DNA of 64,000 nt from Bacteroidales bacterium (GTDB lineage Bacteria > Bacteroidota > Bacteroidia > Bacteroidales > VadinHA17), in contig JARKQN010000065.1 in assembly GCA_029974835.1 (NCBI GenBank), positions 1 to 64,000 on the forward strand. The letters are read 5' to 3'. Below are positions 53,337-62,596 of the stretch, piece by piece. The notes under the pieces were generated by a model, which searched no databases, had not been told where the DNA came from, and saw only the letters and a program-made list of their open reading frames with translations. Position numbers and translations under genes: made by a program. How positions within the stretch are numbered: the stretch's first letter is position 1; every line of letters starts with the position of its first letter.

Positions 53337-54386
53337 ATGAAACATCCTCTCTTCCAGAATAAACTCAGGATGGTCGTGTGGTGGCTGACCTGGCTGGTAC
53401 TCAGCCTTGGTCAGCTGCTCCTTTACTATATTGTGTATGACAGGAATATAAATTACAATATTGCCGATGTTGCAGTATCTTTTATAATCTACTCGGGAAT
53501 AGGTATCGCAATATGGTATCCTTTCAGGTTTTTCAACTCCCGCACAATAAAATCAGTGATGCTTGTCACCAATATACTTCTGCTGGGTGCGGCAGTTATA
53601 GTAACATGGATAGTCCTTTCAAGATATCTGCTGGTTATTATTATTCCCGATTCGGCGGAAATGGAGCTCTACTGGGAAGCCACCCTTCCTTACCGGGCGG
53701 GAAGCGGCACCCTTATTTTCGGACTTATCATCCTAACGTATTACCTGATAATGAGCATGTCGGCTCTCGCCGAGAAAAAAGCCAGGGAAGCAAAGCTTGA
53801 GGCTGTCATCAGGGATACAGAACTCAGAATGCTGAGGTCTCAGATTAACCCCCATTTCCTCTTTAACACTCTTAATTCCATAAGTTCCCTCACTGTCACC
53901 AACCCCGAGAAAGCCCGGCTGATGGTTATTAAACTATCCGATTTTATGAGGTATTCGCTTTCAAGTAAAGATGAGCAACCGGTCACTCTTGAAAGTGAGA
54001 TGGAAAATATACGGCTTTATCTGGATATCGAAAAAGTGAGGTTCGGCGACAGACTGGCTTATGAAGAAATGATTGAAAAAGAGTGCCTGAAAATAAAAAT
54101 TCCGGTGCTCCTCCTTCAACCTCTTTATGAAAACGCTGTCAAGCATGGCGTGCATGAAAGCACTGGAACCATTAAAATCACGACCAGAATAACATGCGGA
54201 GGGAAATATGTGAGGATTGATATCGGTAACAACTACGAAGCCGGTGCTGTCAGCGCAATGGGGACGGGTACCGGACTGGCAAACGTGTCAAAAAGGCTCG
54301 ACCTCTATTATGGCGGAAACGCCTCAATAAATGTCAGCCGTGAAAATAATCTTTTCAGGGTGGTATTAAACCTTCCGATGGAATAA
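53337..54386 (+). CDS. LytS-type sensor histidine kinase
   Basis: 349 residues. Four membrane helices (about 12-35, 42-65, 75-100, 115-140) without a large periplasmic domain are followed by a His_kinase (PF06580-type) core with the phosphoacceptor in LRSQINPHFLFNTLNSI and an ATP-binding part (LLQPLYENAVKHGVHES, GTGTGLANVSKRLDLYYGG). This family works with LytTR regulators. The gene lies between the LiaF-like genes and the LytTR regulator gene, and the four probably form one signalling unit. Confidence 0.92.
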   Translation: MKHPLFQNKLRMVVWWLTWLVLSLGQLLLYYIVYDRNINYNIADVAVSFIIYSGIGIAIWYPFRFFNSRTIKSVMLVTNILLLGAAVIVTWIVLSRYLLVIIIPDSAEMELYWEATLPYRAGSGTLIFGLIILTYYLIMSMSALAEKKAREAKLEAVIRDTELRMLRSQINPHFLFNTLNSISSLTVTNPEKARLMVIKLSDFMRYSLSSKDEQPVTLESEMENIRLYLDIEKVRFGDRLAYEEMIEKECLKIKIPVLLLQPLYENAVKHGVHESTGTIKITTRITCGGKYVRIDIGNNYEAGAVSAMGTGTGLANVSKRLDLYYGGNASINVSRENNLFRVVLNLPME

Positions 54387-54435
54387 AATTCTGTCTTTAA
54401 AAGGCAACCGGACCTGAAATTATGTACCGTATTTT

Positions 54436-55179
54436 ATGAAAAGAATCAGAACAATTATTATTGACGATGAGGCCCCCGCAAGGGAAATACTCAGGCACTA
54501 TCTCAGCACAATAAATGAAATTGAGATTGTTGCAGAATGCTCAGACGGGTTTTCCGGACTGAAAGCAATATCGGAAATCAAGCCCGATCTGATTTTTCTT
54601 GATATCCAGATGCCACGCCTGAACGGGTTTGAACTCCTGGAGGTTCTTACTGAAAAACCGGAGGTAATATTTACCACCGCTTACGATCAGTATGCAATAA
54701 AGGCTTTCGAGATGAATGCGGTTAATTACCTGATGAAACCCTTTCCGGAGGAGAGGCTTAAGGATGCCGTCGGTAAGGCAATGGACAGATTGCCAGGCAA
54801 AGAATCACGTTCCGGTGCAACAGGCAACCCTATCGAAAAACTGCCGTCACCTCTTGCAAGAATCGTAGTCAGGAAGGGAAACGGAATAAACATTATTCCG
54901 GTTGATGATATAAGATACCTTGAAGCCCAGGATGACTTCGTGATGATATATTATTCATCAGGGAAGGCCCTTAAGCAGCAAACCATGAAATTCTACGAAG
55001 ATAACCTGCCATCCGACAGGTTTGCAAGAATTCACCGGTCGTATATTGTAAAGATCTCGGAAATCAAGAAGCTGGAACCCTACAGCAAAGACAATTATGT
55101 AGCTGTGCTGGCAGGAGGCGAGAAAATTCCCGTCAGCCGCTCGGGTTACCGGAATCTGAGGGAAGAGCTTAATTTCTGA
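54436..55179 (+). CDS. LytTR-family response regulator
   Basis: 247 residues. The receiver domain has the acidic pair near the start (IIIDDEAPAREI), phosphoacceptor Asp56 (DLIFLDIQMPRLNGFE) and Lys (YLMKPFPEERL). From about 145 the LytTR DNA-binding domain follows (RIVVRKGNGINIIPVDDIRYLEAQDDFVMIYY, FARIHRSYIVKISEIKKLEPYSK, GEKIPVSRSGYRNLREEL). It binds direct repeats upstream of its target genes. It is 49 bases behind the kinase in the same operon, which shows the cognate pair. Confidence 0.94.
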   Translation: MKRIRTIIIDDEAPAREILRHYLSTINEIEIVAECSDGFSGLKAISEIKPDLIFLDIQMPRLNGFELLEVLTEKPEVIFTTAYDQYAIKAFEMNAVNYLMKPFPEERLKDAVGKAMDRLPGKESRSGATGNPIEKLPSPLARIVVRKGNGINIIPVDDIRYLEAQDDFVMIYYSSGKALKQQTMKFYEDNLPSDRFARIHRSYIVKISEIKKLEPYSKDNYVAVLAGGEKIPVSRSGYRNLREELNF

Positions 55180-55183
55180 ACCG

Positions 55184-55480
55184 TCAGTGTTTCAGCCTGT
55201 TCGACCGGGGAAACTTTCTTAAAAAAGTGCCGGCCGGCCGGTATCTTTTAATACGTATAAGCGGAACAGGATCATAGCCATGAGTCCCGCCTGGCCTGCA
55301 CCTTAATATCCTGTCCAGTCCCATTATCGATCCCCGTACGGGACCGTGAAGCTTCAATGCATCCAGCATATACATGGAACATGACGGCACATGACGGCAG
55401 GAAGGCCTCAGCATAGGCGAAATGGCATACCTGTAAAACCAGACCGGTACCGACAACAGAAAGACAAGGAGCCTTCTCAT
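55184..55480 (-). CDS. yidD: YidD membrane-protein insertion helper
   Basis: 98 residues. A basic hydrophobic start (RRLLVFLLSVPVWFYRYAISPML) is followed by the YidD pattern CRHVPSCSMYMLDALKLHGPVRGSIMGLDRILRCRPGG, with three characteristic cysteines, and DPVP. YidD helps YidC insert inner-membrane proteins. The ATG at 55480 gives the normal length; an upstream start at 55582 would add 34 residues without homology. In many genomes yidD sits beside rnpA and yidC; here it stands alone, convergent with the LytTR gene. Confidence 0.85.
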   Translation of the reverse strand: MRRLLVFLLSVPVWFYRYAISPMLRPSCRHVPSCSMYMLDALKLHGPVRGSIMGLDRILRCRPGGTHGYDPVPLIRIKRYRPAGTFLRKFPRSNRLKH

Positions 55481-55586
55481 GCAACAAAAATAACCATTAT
55501 GAAACACAAATCCTGCCAAATTGTCAATATATCTGTACTGTGAACAGAGTGGCAGATATTTTGTTGAATTAAAATAAACCAAATTC

Positions 55587-55600
55587 AGGAGGGTACTTTT
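55587..55600 (+). promoter_or_regulatory. Strong Shine-Dalgarno sequence before the membrane protease
   Basis: AGGAGGG (55587-55593) lies 7 bases before the ATG at 55601. Such a strong ribosome binding site is unusual in this window, where most starts have A-rich, SD-less leaders. Confidence 0.5.
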
Positions 55601-56281
55601 ATGACGATATGGGTAATTTTTATTGGAATAATGATCCTGAGCTGGATCGTAAGCGCAAATCTTAAATCAAAGTTTAAAAAATACTCGAAGATACCTGTTG
55701 AGAACGGTATGTCGGGAAGGGAAATTGCCGAAAAGATGCTGCGCGACAACGGGATATACGATGTTAAAATCGAAAGCGTCCCCGGTCAGCTTACCGACCA
55801 TTATAATCCTCTTAATAAAACAATCAACCTGAGCCCCGAGGTTTACAGTGGCAGGAGCATTGCCGCAGCTGCGGTTGCCGCACACGAAACCGGCCATGCT
55901 GTTCAGCATGCAACTTCTTATGCATGGCTCGGGATGAGGTCGAGCCTGGTCCCTGCAGTAAGTTTTGCCTCAAAATGGGTACAGTGGATTCTGCTTATCG
56001 GGATTCTGGTCATAGAAAGATTTCCGGCTCTGCTTCTTTTCGGAATAGGACTTTTCGCCCTGACGACAATTTTCAGCTTCGTCACACTCCCGGTTGAAAT
56101 AAACGCAAGTAAAAGAGCCCTTGCCTGGCTTTCGGTGTCGGGTATCACAACCTACGAAAATCATGACAGGGCGGAGGATGCTCTCAGGTCAGCCGCATAC
56201 ACCTATGTGGTTGCCGCACTCGGATCCTTGGCAACTCTGATTTACTACGTGATGATTTTCCTTGGGGCCACCCGCGACTGA
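55601..56281 (+). CDS. YugP-type zinc-dependent membrane protease
   Basis: 226 residues of the PF04298 neutral zinc metallopeptidase family. The first hydrophobic helix (MTIWVIFIGIMILSWIVSANL) precedes a soluble segment and the zinc motif HETGH at His95-His99 in AAVAAHETGHAVQH; two or three membrane helices follow (about 120-185 and 200-220). The active site probably lies at the membrane interface. Substrate unknown. It is preceded by an unusually good Shine-Dalgarno sequence. Confidence 0.9.
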   Translation: MTIWVIFIGIMILSWIVSANLKSKFKKYSKIPVENGMSGREIAEKMLRDNGIYDVKIESVPGQLTDHYNPLNKTINLSPEVYSGRSIAAAAVAAHETGHAVQHATSYAWLGMRSSLVPAVSFASKWVQWILLIGILVIERFPALLLFGIGLFALTTIFSFVTLPVEINASKRALAWLSVSGITTYENHDRAEDALRSAAYTYVVAALGSLATLIYYVMIFLGATRD

Positions 56282-56287
56282 AGTCTG

Positions 56288-57025
56288 TTACCTGCCGGGC
56301 ACCGTAAGAAGCGAGCTTGTTTTGTGAATTGTGCGGATTATTAACCATATTATTGCTGCACCGGCAAAAAGGTAAAGCCAGAAAGGTGTAATCGCAGGCT
56401 TTCCGTCAACGGAATAGTTTCTGACAAAATCGAGTGCGGTAAAGATTACAAAGATGTTTATGAAGCTGTTGTACTCTCTTCTCAGGACGGTCTTTAATGA
56501 GAAGGTCAGCGATGGAGCCCTGTACTGCCTGAAAGACGGCAGAACTGCATTGGTTTTTTCCGCCCACCTGTCGTAAAGGTCCCCGAACTTTTTTCTGAGA
56601 TACTGCTCCTCGGCAAACATTATCCTTTCGTAATAAATCCAGTAAACAAGAAAAAATATGACGGCAAACTAGGCAGATCTCAGGAAAAGGACGGGCCCGA
56701 GCCACATGAAAAAGTTGCCAATATATAGTGGATGCCTGACAAGCGAATAGATACCTGTTGTGTTAAGTTCATCGGCAATCTGTCCTCCTGCAGTGTTCCT
56801 TCCTGAAGTGTTACCCGGAGCAAACCCCACCGTAAGTACCCGCACAAGCTGGCCGGCAAGGCTGACCGCGAGAAAAATTATCTCCTCCCTTAAATCGAAT
56901 TTAATGATTAACGGATTTGTAAACCAAAGAATTATAAAGCCCGGTATAGCAAACAGGACAGGAAACCAGCTTCTCCTTCTGAAAAGCCAGTTACCGCTGT
57001 TCTCAAATTCATGGACAAGGGACAT
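56288..57025 (-). pseudogene. Isoprenylcysteine-methyltransferase-like gene split by an in-frame TAG
   Basis: The frame starts at ATG 57025 and stops at TAG (56669-56671) after 118 codons; the same frame is open again to 56288. The full-length product would be about 245 residues. The first part has membrane helices and ends in SLVRHPLYIGNFFMWLGPVLFLRSA, the conserved core of the ICMT/PEMT-type methyltransferase fold. After the stop the readthrough peptide FAVIFFLVYWIYYERIMFAEE continues it naturally, as in intact family members. A Trp codon (TGG) turned to TAG would explain it. An internal ATG at 56620 follows. It lies 33 bases behind the outer-membrane barrel gene and so belongs to the same transport operon. 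Confidence 0.8.
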
Positions 57026-57058
57026 AACGATGTTGAAAGCGGCAAAATTAGGAAAATT

Positions 57059-58207
57059 CTAGAAACTGTACTTTATTCTGACGAAGACAAGGTTTATCCT
57101 GCTTTTTTCACCTGCAAATCTGCCTTTGAAATGCTGCCAGATAAGTGTAAAATCTACATTTTCTGCCATTGAATAGTCAAGAGAGGGGCCGGCAAAATAA
57201 CCTTCAAGATCAGGGAACCACATCGCGGAAGTCCCCAGGCTCAGCAGTGGGTTGGCCGCCCACGTAAAACTGCCGAAGGCCGAAAACTCTGAAAAGGCAA
57301 GGTTCTTTGCCGACAGGGTTCCGGAGTAAAGTGAACTGAAACTGCTCAGGTCGGGAGGTTCGTTACAGTACATCACCTGAAACTGAAAAACCGAATTGTC
57401 ACTGAACACCCTGTCAATACCTGCGGTGACAAGGAAGACTCCGGAAGTATCACTGAAATTTTTTACCGGCCTGAACCAGGTCGCCTCTCCCCTGAATGAA
57501 GTTTTAAACAGATTGCCCGACCATCCTGCCCCTGCCACCAGGTCCGATCCATCCATGAAGCCTCCGAGAAGCTGCATATCGTATCCCCACTTGTTCCAGC
57601 GATAGAGTCCTGCAGCAGTAATCTTGTCATCATATCCCGCTTTGACTACTGCCTCAATAGCCGACGACCAGGAAGGAAAATACTGCAACCTTACTGCATC
57701 GCTGCCCGGACGTTCGGTGTAATCAAAGTCAAAAAACGAATAAGCGTTGAAAATGTCATTGGGATTCCAGACGAATGCCTGCCCCCAGTTTATTCTCTGC
57801 CTGCCTATCCGGGCCTGGAACTTTTCGTAGTTCAGGTCAATATAGAATCTGTCGGCCGTTGTGTTCAGTAAAAAGGAATTCCTGCTGATAATATTCCAGG
57901 AGAGGTCCAACCATCCGCGGTCAGCGGCGATCATTTCAGGGTAAGAAGGATTTAATCTGAGCATGTCTCCCGTAAAGAGCCTGTTCCTGAGTTCGAGGAC
58001 CACAGCGACTTGGCTGCCTGCACTGTAACTAAAGTTCAGCCTGTTATGGATAAGAAAATCATTGATAAACGGCCCGCTCAGGGAGTCGAACATGGCACTC
58101 TGCATGGTGGTGAAATAACCCGATACTCTGAAATCCGGATCTTCCTGTCCCGGAGATAACAATGGTATCAGCAGGGCTGATGTCAGAGCCAGAAAATATT
58201 TTTTCAT
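57059..58207 (-). CDS. Outer-membrane beta-barrel protein of the Lol-like operon
   Basis: 382 residues with a signal peptide (KKYFLALTSALLIPLLSPGQ) and then a barrel-like sequence of alternating aromatic and polar residues (DLSWNIISRNSFLLNTTADRFYIDLNYEKFQARIGRQ, RPGSDAVRLQYFPSWSSAIEAVVKAGY), ending in a typical aromatic terminal strand (INLVFVRIKYSF). It resembles DUF1302/porin-like barrels. Its ATG overlaps the TGA of the ATPase gene by one base, so the two are translationally coupled and the barrel is very probably the outer-membrane part of the transport system. Confidence 0.8.
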   Translation of the reverse strand: MKKYFLALTSALLIPLLSPGQEDPDFRVSGYFTTMQSAMFDSLSGPFINDFLIHNRLNFSYSAGSQVAVVLELRNRLFTGDMLRLNPSYPEMIAADRGWLDLSWNIISRNSFLLNTTADRFYIDLNYEKFQARIGRQRINWGQAFVWNPNDIFNAYSFFDFDYTERPGSDAVRLQYFPSWSSAIEAVVKAGYDDKITAAGLYRWNKWGYDMQLLGGFMDGSDLVAGAGWSGNLFKTSFRGEATWFRPVKNFSDTSGVFLVTAGIDRVFSDNSVFQFQVMYCNEPPDLSSFSSLYSGTLSAKNLAFSEFSAFGSFTWAANPLLSLGTSAMWFPDLEGYFAGPSLDYSMAENVDFTLIWQHFKGRFAGEKSRINLVFVRIKYSF

Positions 58208-58920
58208 CAGGCAGGTTTGTTTTCTTTCTTCCTTATTTCATCCGACACCACTTTCCCGTCCAGCAGCGTTATAACCCTTCTGGCCATATTAACGACTCTC
58301 GGATCGTGAGTGGAAAAAATAAAAGTTATCTTCTCCTCCAGGTTGAGTTTTTCCATTATCTCCAGCAGTGTGGCAGCAGCTTTGGAATCGAGGTTGGCTG
58401 TAGGTTCGTCGGCCAGAATAAACTTTGGTTTTGATGCAAGTGCCCTTGCCACGGCTACTCTCTGCTGCTGCCCGCCCGACAGCTTTGCAGGGCGGCTGTT
58501 AACACGTTCGGCAAGGCCTACAGCTGTTAAAAGCTCCATGGTGCGGGCATCGCGCTTTTCTGCCGGCCATTTCTGCAGCGACATAATGAAATCAACGTTT
58601 TCCTTTGCGGTCAGAACGGGGATGAGATTATAGGACTGAAATACAAATCCGATATTCCGTAGTCTGAAATCAATAAGTTGGGAGGGTTTCAGCAGGGACA
58701 GATCGGTCCCGTCAATAATAATCGTGCCCGAAGTCGGAATATCAAGACCGCCGATCAGGTTAAGCAGAGTGGTTTTTCCCGAGCCGGAAGGACCTACAAC
58801 AGCGGCAAATTCTCCTTCCTCAAAGTCAAGGGAAATATTGTTTACGGCATGAACGTGTACCTCCGACCCGTCATATATCTTATTCACATTTCTTAATTCA
58901 AGTATTTTCATAACTGGCAT
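58207..58920 (-). CDS. LolD/MacB-type ABC transporter ATPase
   Basis: 237 residues with Walker A GPSGSGKTTLLNLIGG, Q-loop FVFQSYNLIPVLTAKEN, signature LSGGQQQRVAVARAL, Walker B FILADEPTANLDS and the H-loop FSTHDPRV. The short form without membrane domain matches LolD/MacB/FtsE-type ATPases that act with FtsX-fold permeases. It is followed directly by the barrel gene (1-base overlap) and preceded by a permease gene (8-base gap). A second ATG three codons in (58911) is equally plausible as start. Confidence 0.95.
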   Translation of the reverse strand: MPVMKILELRNVNKIYDGSEVHVHAVNNISLDFEEGEFAAVVGPSGSGKTTLLNLIGGLDIPTSGTIIIDGTDLSLLKPSQLIDFRLRNIGFVFQSYNLIPVLTAKENVDFIMSLQKWPAEKRDARTMELLTAVGLAERVNSRPAKLSGGQQQRVAVARALASKPKFILADEPTANLDSKAAATLLEIMEKLNLEEKITFIFSTHDPRVVNMARRVITLLDGKVVSDEIRKKENKPA

Positions 58921-58928
58921 TTTTAATA

Positions 58929-60353
58929 TTATTCTGTTCTTAGAGTTTCAACCGGATTTAACTTCAGGGCCTTCCGGGCCGGCCAGACAGAAGAAAGTAC
59001 AGCTGTTGCTATAACCATCAGGATAACAAAAATGAAAAACTCCGTTGTAATGTAAGGATAAACAACTGCGGCGAATCCGATTGCCTCAAAACCTTCGCCC
59101 CAGCCCGCGAAGTGTATGCCCGTTTTTCCCAGCATTGAAACGATTAGCCATCCTGAAATCATTCCTGCAATGGCTCCAACCCCTGTAAGAAAAGTTGTCT
59201 CCAGCATAATCATGCTGAAAATTTTCCTGCGGTTCATGCCGATGGCCATCAGCATTCCGAGTTCTTTTGTACGTTCGAGAATGGCCATCATCATGGTGTT
59301 TATAATCCCGAATGCAAGGGCAAACATTATAATGCCGATAATGATGAAATAATACAATATCATGAAATCATTCATATATGCCGCATCGGGAGCAAGATCT
59401 TTCCATGTGCTTACAACGTTGCCGGGCGGCAGTGATGAAAGCTTCCGCCTCACGCTTTCAGCATCTTCTATGTTATGGAGCAAAACGGCTATTTCATGAA
59501 TCATTGGCTTTCCGGTGCCGCACAGGGAGGCCAGTTCACCGGCATTAACAAAGGCCGACATCTGGTCATAACCTGTATTGGTTGTCTTGTAAATTCCGCA
59601 CACCCTGAATGTGCCCTGAACAGGATTGCCGGCAGAGTCGGTTAAGGTGATCTGAATGCGGCTTCTTATCCTGTAATCAAGCGCACTGTCGATCAGGATT
59701 TTCCCGTATTTATCGAGTTCTTTCTTCGAAAGCCTGCTTCTGAGAGCCTCCCTGAAATCTTTGGGCGATCTGAACCTGACTTCCTTTAATGAATCAAGTT
59801 TTTCCATTACGGAATACGGGATATGTCTCCCGCCAAGGCGATCAAAAAGACCGGAAGTGATGATGTAATGTTTAAGTTTTAATATTTCCGCTGTTTTATC
59901 ACTTATTAAAATCGTTCCATCTTTGTTTTTGTCGATATATTCACCAGCTCCCGGGACAATTTTTTTGTAAATCTCCGACAATGATTTTTCCTTTTCAGGG
60001 TCGATGCCATAAATAAATAATCCGGTTGCAGCCCAGGGCGTCGCGGCCATGGCGGTCAGTTTTGTCCTTTGTACAAATGCCCTGACCCCGGGAAGTGCCT
60101 CAACTGATGAAATTACCTCTTCGGGCCTGATGACGGTGAAAAGCGGCTCTTCATTTCCAAGATATTCTTTATTATGAATCTGAATATGCGAGACTTCATT
60201 GTAAATGGCATCATGCATTCTCTGCTCAATCCAGCCCTGCATAACACCCATTATCATTACACCTGATATAATTCCCACTGTGACTGCTGAAATTACCACA
60301 AGGCTGCGGGTTTTGTTCCGCCATACATTCTTCCAGGATAGAGACCAGATCAT
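58929..60353 (-). CDS. FtsX-fold ABC permease (second)
   Basis: 474 residues with the MacB/LolCE layout: an N-terminal helix (WSLSWKNVWRNKTRSLVVISAVTVG), a large periplasmic domain of about 240 residues (MacB_PCD-like) and three C-terminal membrane helices (about 330-460, with MMMAILERTKELGMLMAIGMNRRKIFSMI). The C terminus LNPVETLRTE is conserved. Together with the other permease it would form the transmembrane half of a Lol-like or mechanotransmission ABC system. It begins 14 bases after the stop of the other permease gene. Confidence 0.92.
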   Translation of the reverse strand: MIWSLSWKNVWRNKTRSLVVISAVTVGIISGVMIMGVMQGWIEQRMHDAIYNEVSHIQIHNKEYLGNEEPLFTVIRPEEVISSVEALPGVRAFVQRTKLTAMAATPWAATGLFIYGIDPEKEKSLSEIYKKIVPGAGEYIDKNKDGTILISDKTAEILKLKHYIITSGLFDRLGGRHIPYSVMEKLDSLKEVRFRSPKDFREALRSRLSKKELDKYGKILIDSALDYRIRSRIQITLTDSAGNPVQGTFRVCGIYKTTNTGYDQMSAFVNAGELASLCGTGKPMIHEIAVLLHNIEDAESVRRKLSSLPPGNVVSTWKDLAPDAAYMNDFMILYYFIIIGIIMFALAFGIINTMMMAILERTKELGMLMAIGMNRRKIFSMIMLETTFLTGVGAIAGMISGWLIVSMLGKTGIHFAGWGEGFEAIGFAAVVYPYITTEFFIFVILMVIATAVLSSVWPARKALKLNPVETLRTE

Positions 60354-60367
60354 AACTTTTAATTTTC

Positions 60368-61786
60368 TCAGCCGCGAAGGGCTTCTATTTCCTTTAGTTT
60401 TTTAATCTTTCGCATCGGATAAAGAGAGGCAATTATAACCATAAGGGCTACAATCACAGCCTGCCAGTAAAAATAGGGACCGAACCATGCAGCGGGCATT
60501 ACCGCATCCCAACCGTAATCCTCCATCATTTTGCCGAGATTACCCTTAAGGACAATCGGGTTGTAATAGAAATACATTATCAAAGGAGAAGCGGCTGCCA
60601 TTCCTCCGGCAAGGCCAAATACCCCAAGCAGGCTCATTTCTGTAAGAATAATCCGTTTCAGCCTGCTTTTCTGCATCCCGATTGAAACAAGCACGCCGAA
60701 CTCCTTTCTTCTTTCCGCCACCATCATCAGTACGGTTCCGAATATGCCGAAGAAGATTATAAAATAGAGCAGGCCGAGCATTAACATACCGCTCTGGCTG
60801 TCGCCCTGTATCTGCTGATAAAGGATAGGATTCAGTTCTATCCATGTTTTAACTGTCGTTCCGTCAGGAATAATGGCAGCGATCTCTTTTTTGGCCTGGT
60901 TCATCACTCTGTCGGACCGGCCGGTAAGGCTGATGGCGAGTGTGGTTATTTTCCCCGGACAATCCAGAAATTCCTGGGCTTTTTCGATTGTCATCATTAT
61001 AAGCCTGCTGTCAATCTCGGGAGAAGGCATTTTTATAATTCCCCTTACCGGGAAAAGACCGGCTGCCGAAGCCCCCTGGTATCCCTGCCCCAGAAGAACC
61101 AGTGTGTCACCTATCCCGGCCTTCAGATAGCCTGCCAGCCTGTCGGATATAACCACACCGTCATCGTGCTCGCCAAGGAAGCCGTTTTCGGTTTTACAAT
61201 ACCTTAATATTTCCGGCAAATATTTAAGCGCCTCACTGCCTGTCAGGCCGGTCTCAAGTTCAAGCCTGGCATCAGATGAGTAAGCCCTGCCGGCATTTTC
61301 GCGCACCTTTTTCATGACTTCTGAAGGAAAGAGCCCGCTCTTTTCCATTGCTGCAACTGCACTCTCGCTAATCCTGTACTTTACAAGCTTGTTTTCGGGA
61401 TTGGAAAACATCCTCTCCTTAAGCGGGTCAATTGCAACAATTGCCACCGGTTTGGTCTGAGGTCCGTTTGAGGCCAGTGCAAATGACTCGAGATGCGGGG
61501 TTGCTGATACAACATTTTTTATACGACTCACTGCTGAAATTAAGGTGTCGTCATAGCCGAATGAATAATCTATCATCGGATTATCCTGGTATTCCTTATG
61601 CTGTATCTGGAGATGACCCGTATATGATTCGATAAGGTTCGTAATCATCTGGTCGTATGTGCCAAGTTGGTACGACCTCATAATTGTTGCGAAGAATACC
61701 GCGAAGAAAACAGAAGCGGAGGTGATCATTGTTCTCCGGCGGTTCCTCCAGAGATTGCGCCAGGCTATTTTGAATATGTCATTCAT
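60368..61786 (-). CDS. FtsX-fold ABC permease (first)
   Basis: 472 residues, sister of the permease at 58929-60353: N-terminal IAWRNLWRNRRRTMITSASVFFAV, periplasmic domain (about 45-290) and three C-terminal helices (MLMLGLLYFIIFFGIFGTVLMMVAERRKEFGVLVSIGMQKSRLKRII). Two different permeases side by side fit a heterodimer such as LolCE rather than the MacB homodimer. The gene is 37 bases after the LolA-like carrier gene. Confidence 0.92.
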   Translation of the reverse strand: MNDIFKIAWRNLWRNRRRTMITSASVFFAVFFATIMRSYQLGTYDQMITNLIESYTGHLQIQHKEYQDNPMIDYSFGYDDTLISAVSRIKNVVSATPHLESFALASNGPQTKPVAIVAIDPLKERMFSNPENKLVKYRISESAVAAMEKSGLFPSEVMKKVRENAGRAYSSDARLELETGLTGSEALKYLPEILRYCKTENGFLGEHDDGVVISDRLAGYLKAGIGDTLVLLGQGYQGASAAGLFPVRGIIKMPSPEIDSRLIMMTIEKAQEFLDCPGKITTLAISLTGRSDRVMNQAKKEIAAIIPDGTTVKTWIELNPILYQQIQGDSQSGMLMLGLLYFIIFFGIFGTVLMMVAERRKEFGVLVSIGMQKSRLKRIILTEMSLLGVFGLAGGMAAASPLIMYFYYNPIVLKGNLGKMMEDYGWDAVMPAAWFGPYFYWQAVIVALMVIIASLYPMRKIKKLKEIEALRG

Positions 61787-61823
61787 GTCAAATTAATTGA
61801 GGATTACCCGGTAAGCCGTAATA

Positions 61824-62591
61824 TTATCTCACTGTTTTCATGTTCTGCTGTGAAAAGAAGTTTTCATTGACGGCGATGTTAAACTTAATTTCCTTTATAA
61901 CTATTATTGTCTTTTTCCCGGGTTCTTCAGCCGGTATAAGTTCAATTCTTGTAGGGATGTTTCTGCCATCCATAATCTTTATTTCAGACCCTGTTTCAGT
62001 TCTGACCAGGGAGCCGTCCTCATCATAGAGCTCCGATTTCAAAAACAGAAACTCTTTCTTGTCGATCCACCTTATCTGGTGTCCCCATATTACAGACGCT
62101 TCCTTTCGGGCGGTCATCATTATTTTGTAACATTCCCGTCCGTCAATAATCTCTTCGCCGGCAAACTCGTGTATATAATCTGAAACTACGGAAGATTCCC
62201 GCATGATGTCATCATTTGTATAATCTGAACCCATCCAGCCCTGCGACATCATTGAGGGCGGCAGTTTAATAAGACGGTTTATCGAGGGATTCCAGTTCCA
62301 CATTTCGTTTCCTCTTTTCAGGAAAGACTGGCCGGCATCCCTTGCGGGAGCTGTTATCAGAGTGAGGGCATAGTCGCGTCCCATTGTCCAGTTTTTGAAC
62401 TCAACGGTTCTTTGCCAGGATGGCCTGACAATGGTCATCGACATTACGGAATAACCCGATTTTTCACCGTTGAATTTTTCATCGGCCTTTTTGATCACTT
62501 CAACTGCCGTAAGTGACTGGGCTGCCATGTAAGCGGGTGCAGTCAACAGCAATGGAACAAATAAAAGTTTAAGTTTTCTGAAAGATTTCAT
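61824..62591 (-). CDS. LolA-like periplasmic carrier (outer-membrane lipoprotein-sorting family)
   Basis: 255 residues with a signal peptide (KSFRKLKLLFVPLLLTAPAYMAAQ). The mature part has the LolA-like incomplete beta-barrel outline (SGYSVMSMTIVRPSWQRTVEFKNWTMG, FLKRGNEMWNWNPSINRLIKLPPSMMSQGWMGSDYTNDD, ECYKIMMTA, DEDGSLVRTETGSEIKIMDGRNIPTRIEL), as in the PF17131 family. Members carry lipids or lipoproteins across the periplasm. It lies between tetR and the permeases, so it is the likely carrier of this ABC system. Confidence 0.88.
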   Translation of the reverse strand: MKSFRKLKLLFVPLLLTAPAYMAAQSLTAVEVIKKADEKFNGEKSGYSVMSMTIVRPSWQRTVEFKNWTMGRDYALTLITAPARDAGQSFLKRGNEMWNWNPSINRLIKLPPSMMSQGWMGSDYTNDDIMRESSVVSDYIHEFAGEEIIDGRECYKIMMTARKEASVIWGHQIRWIDKKEFLFLKSELYDEDGSLVRTETGSEIKIMDGRNIPTRIELIPAEEPGKKTIIVIKEIKFNIAVNENFFSQQNMKTVR

Positions 62592-62596
62592 TATTT

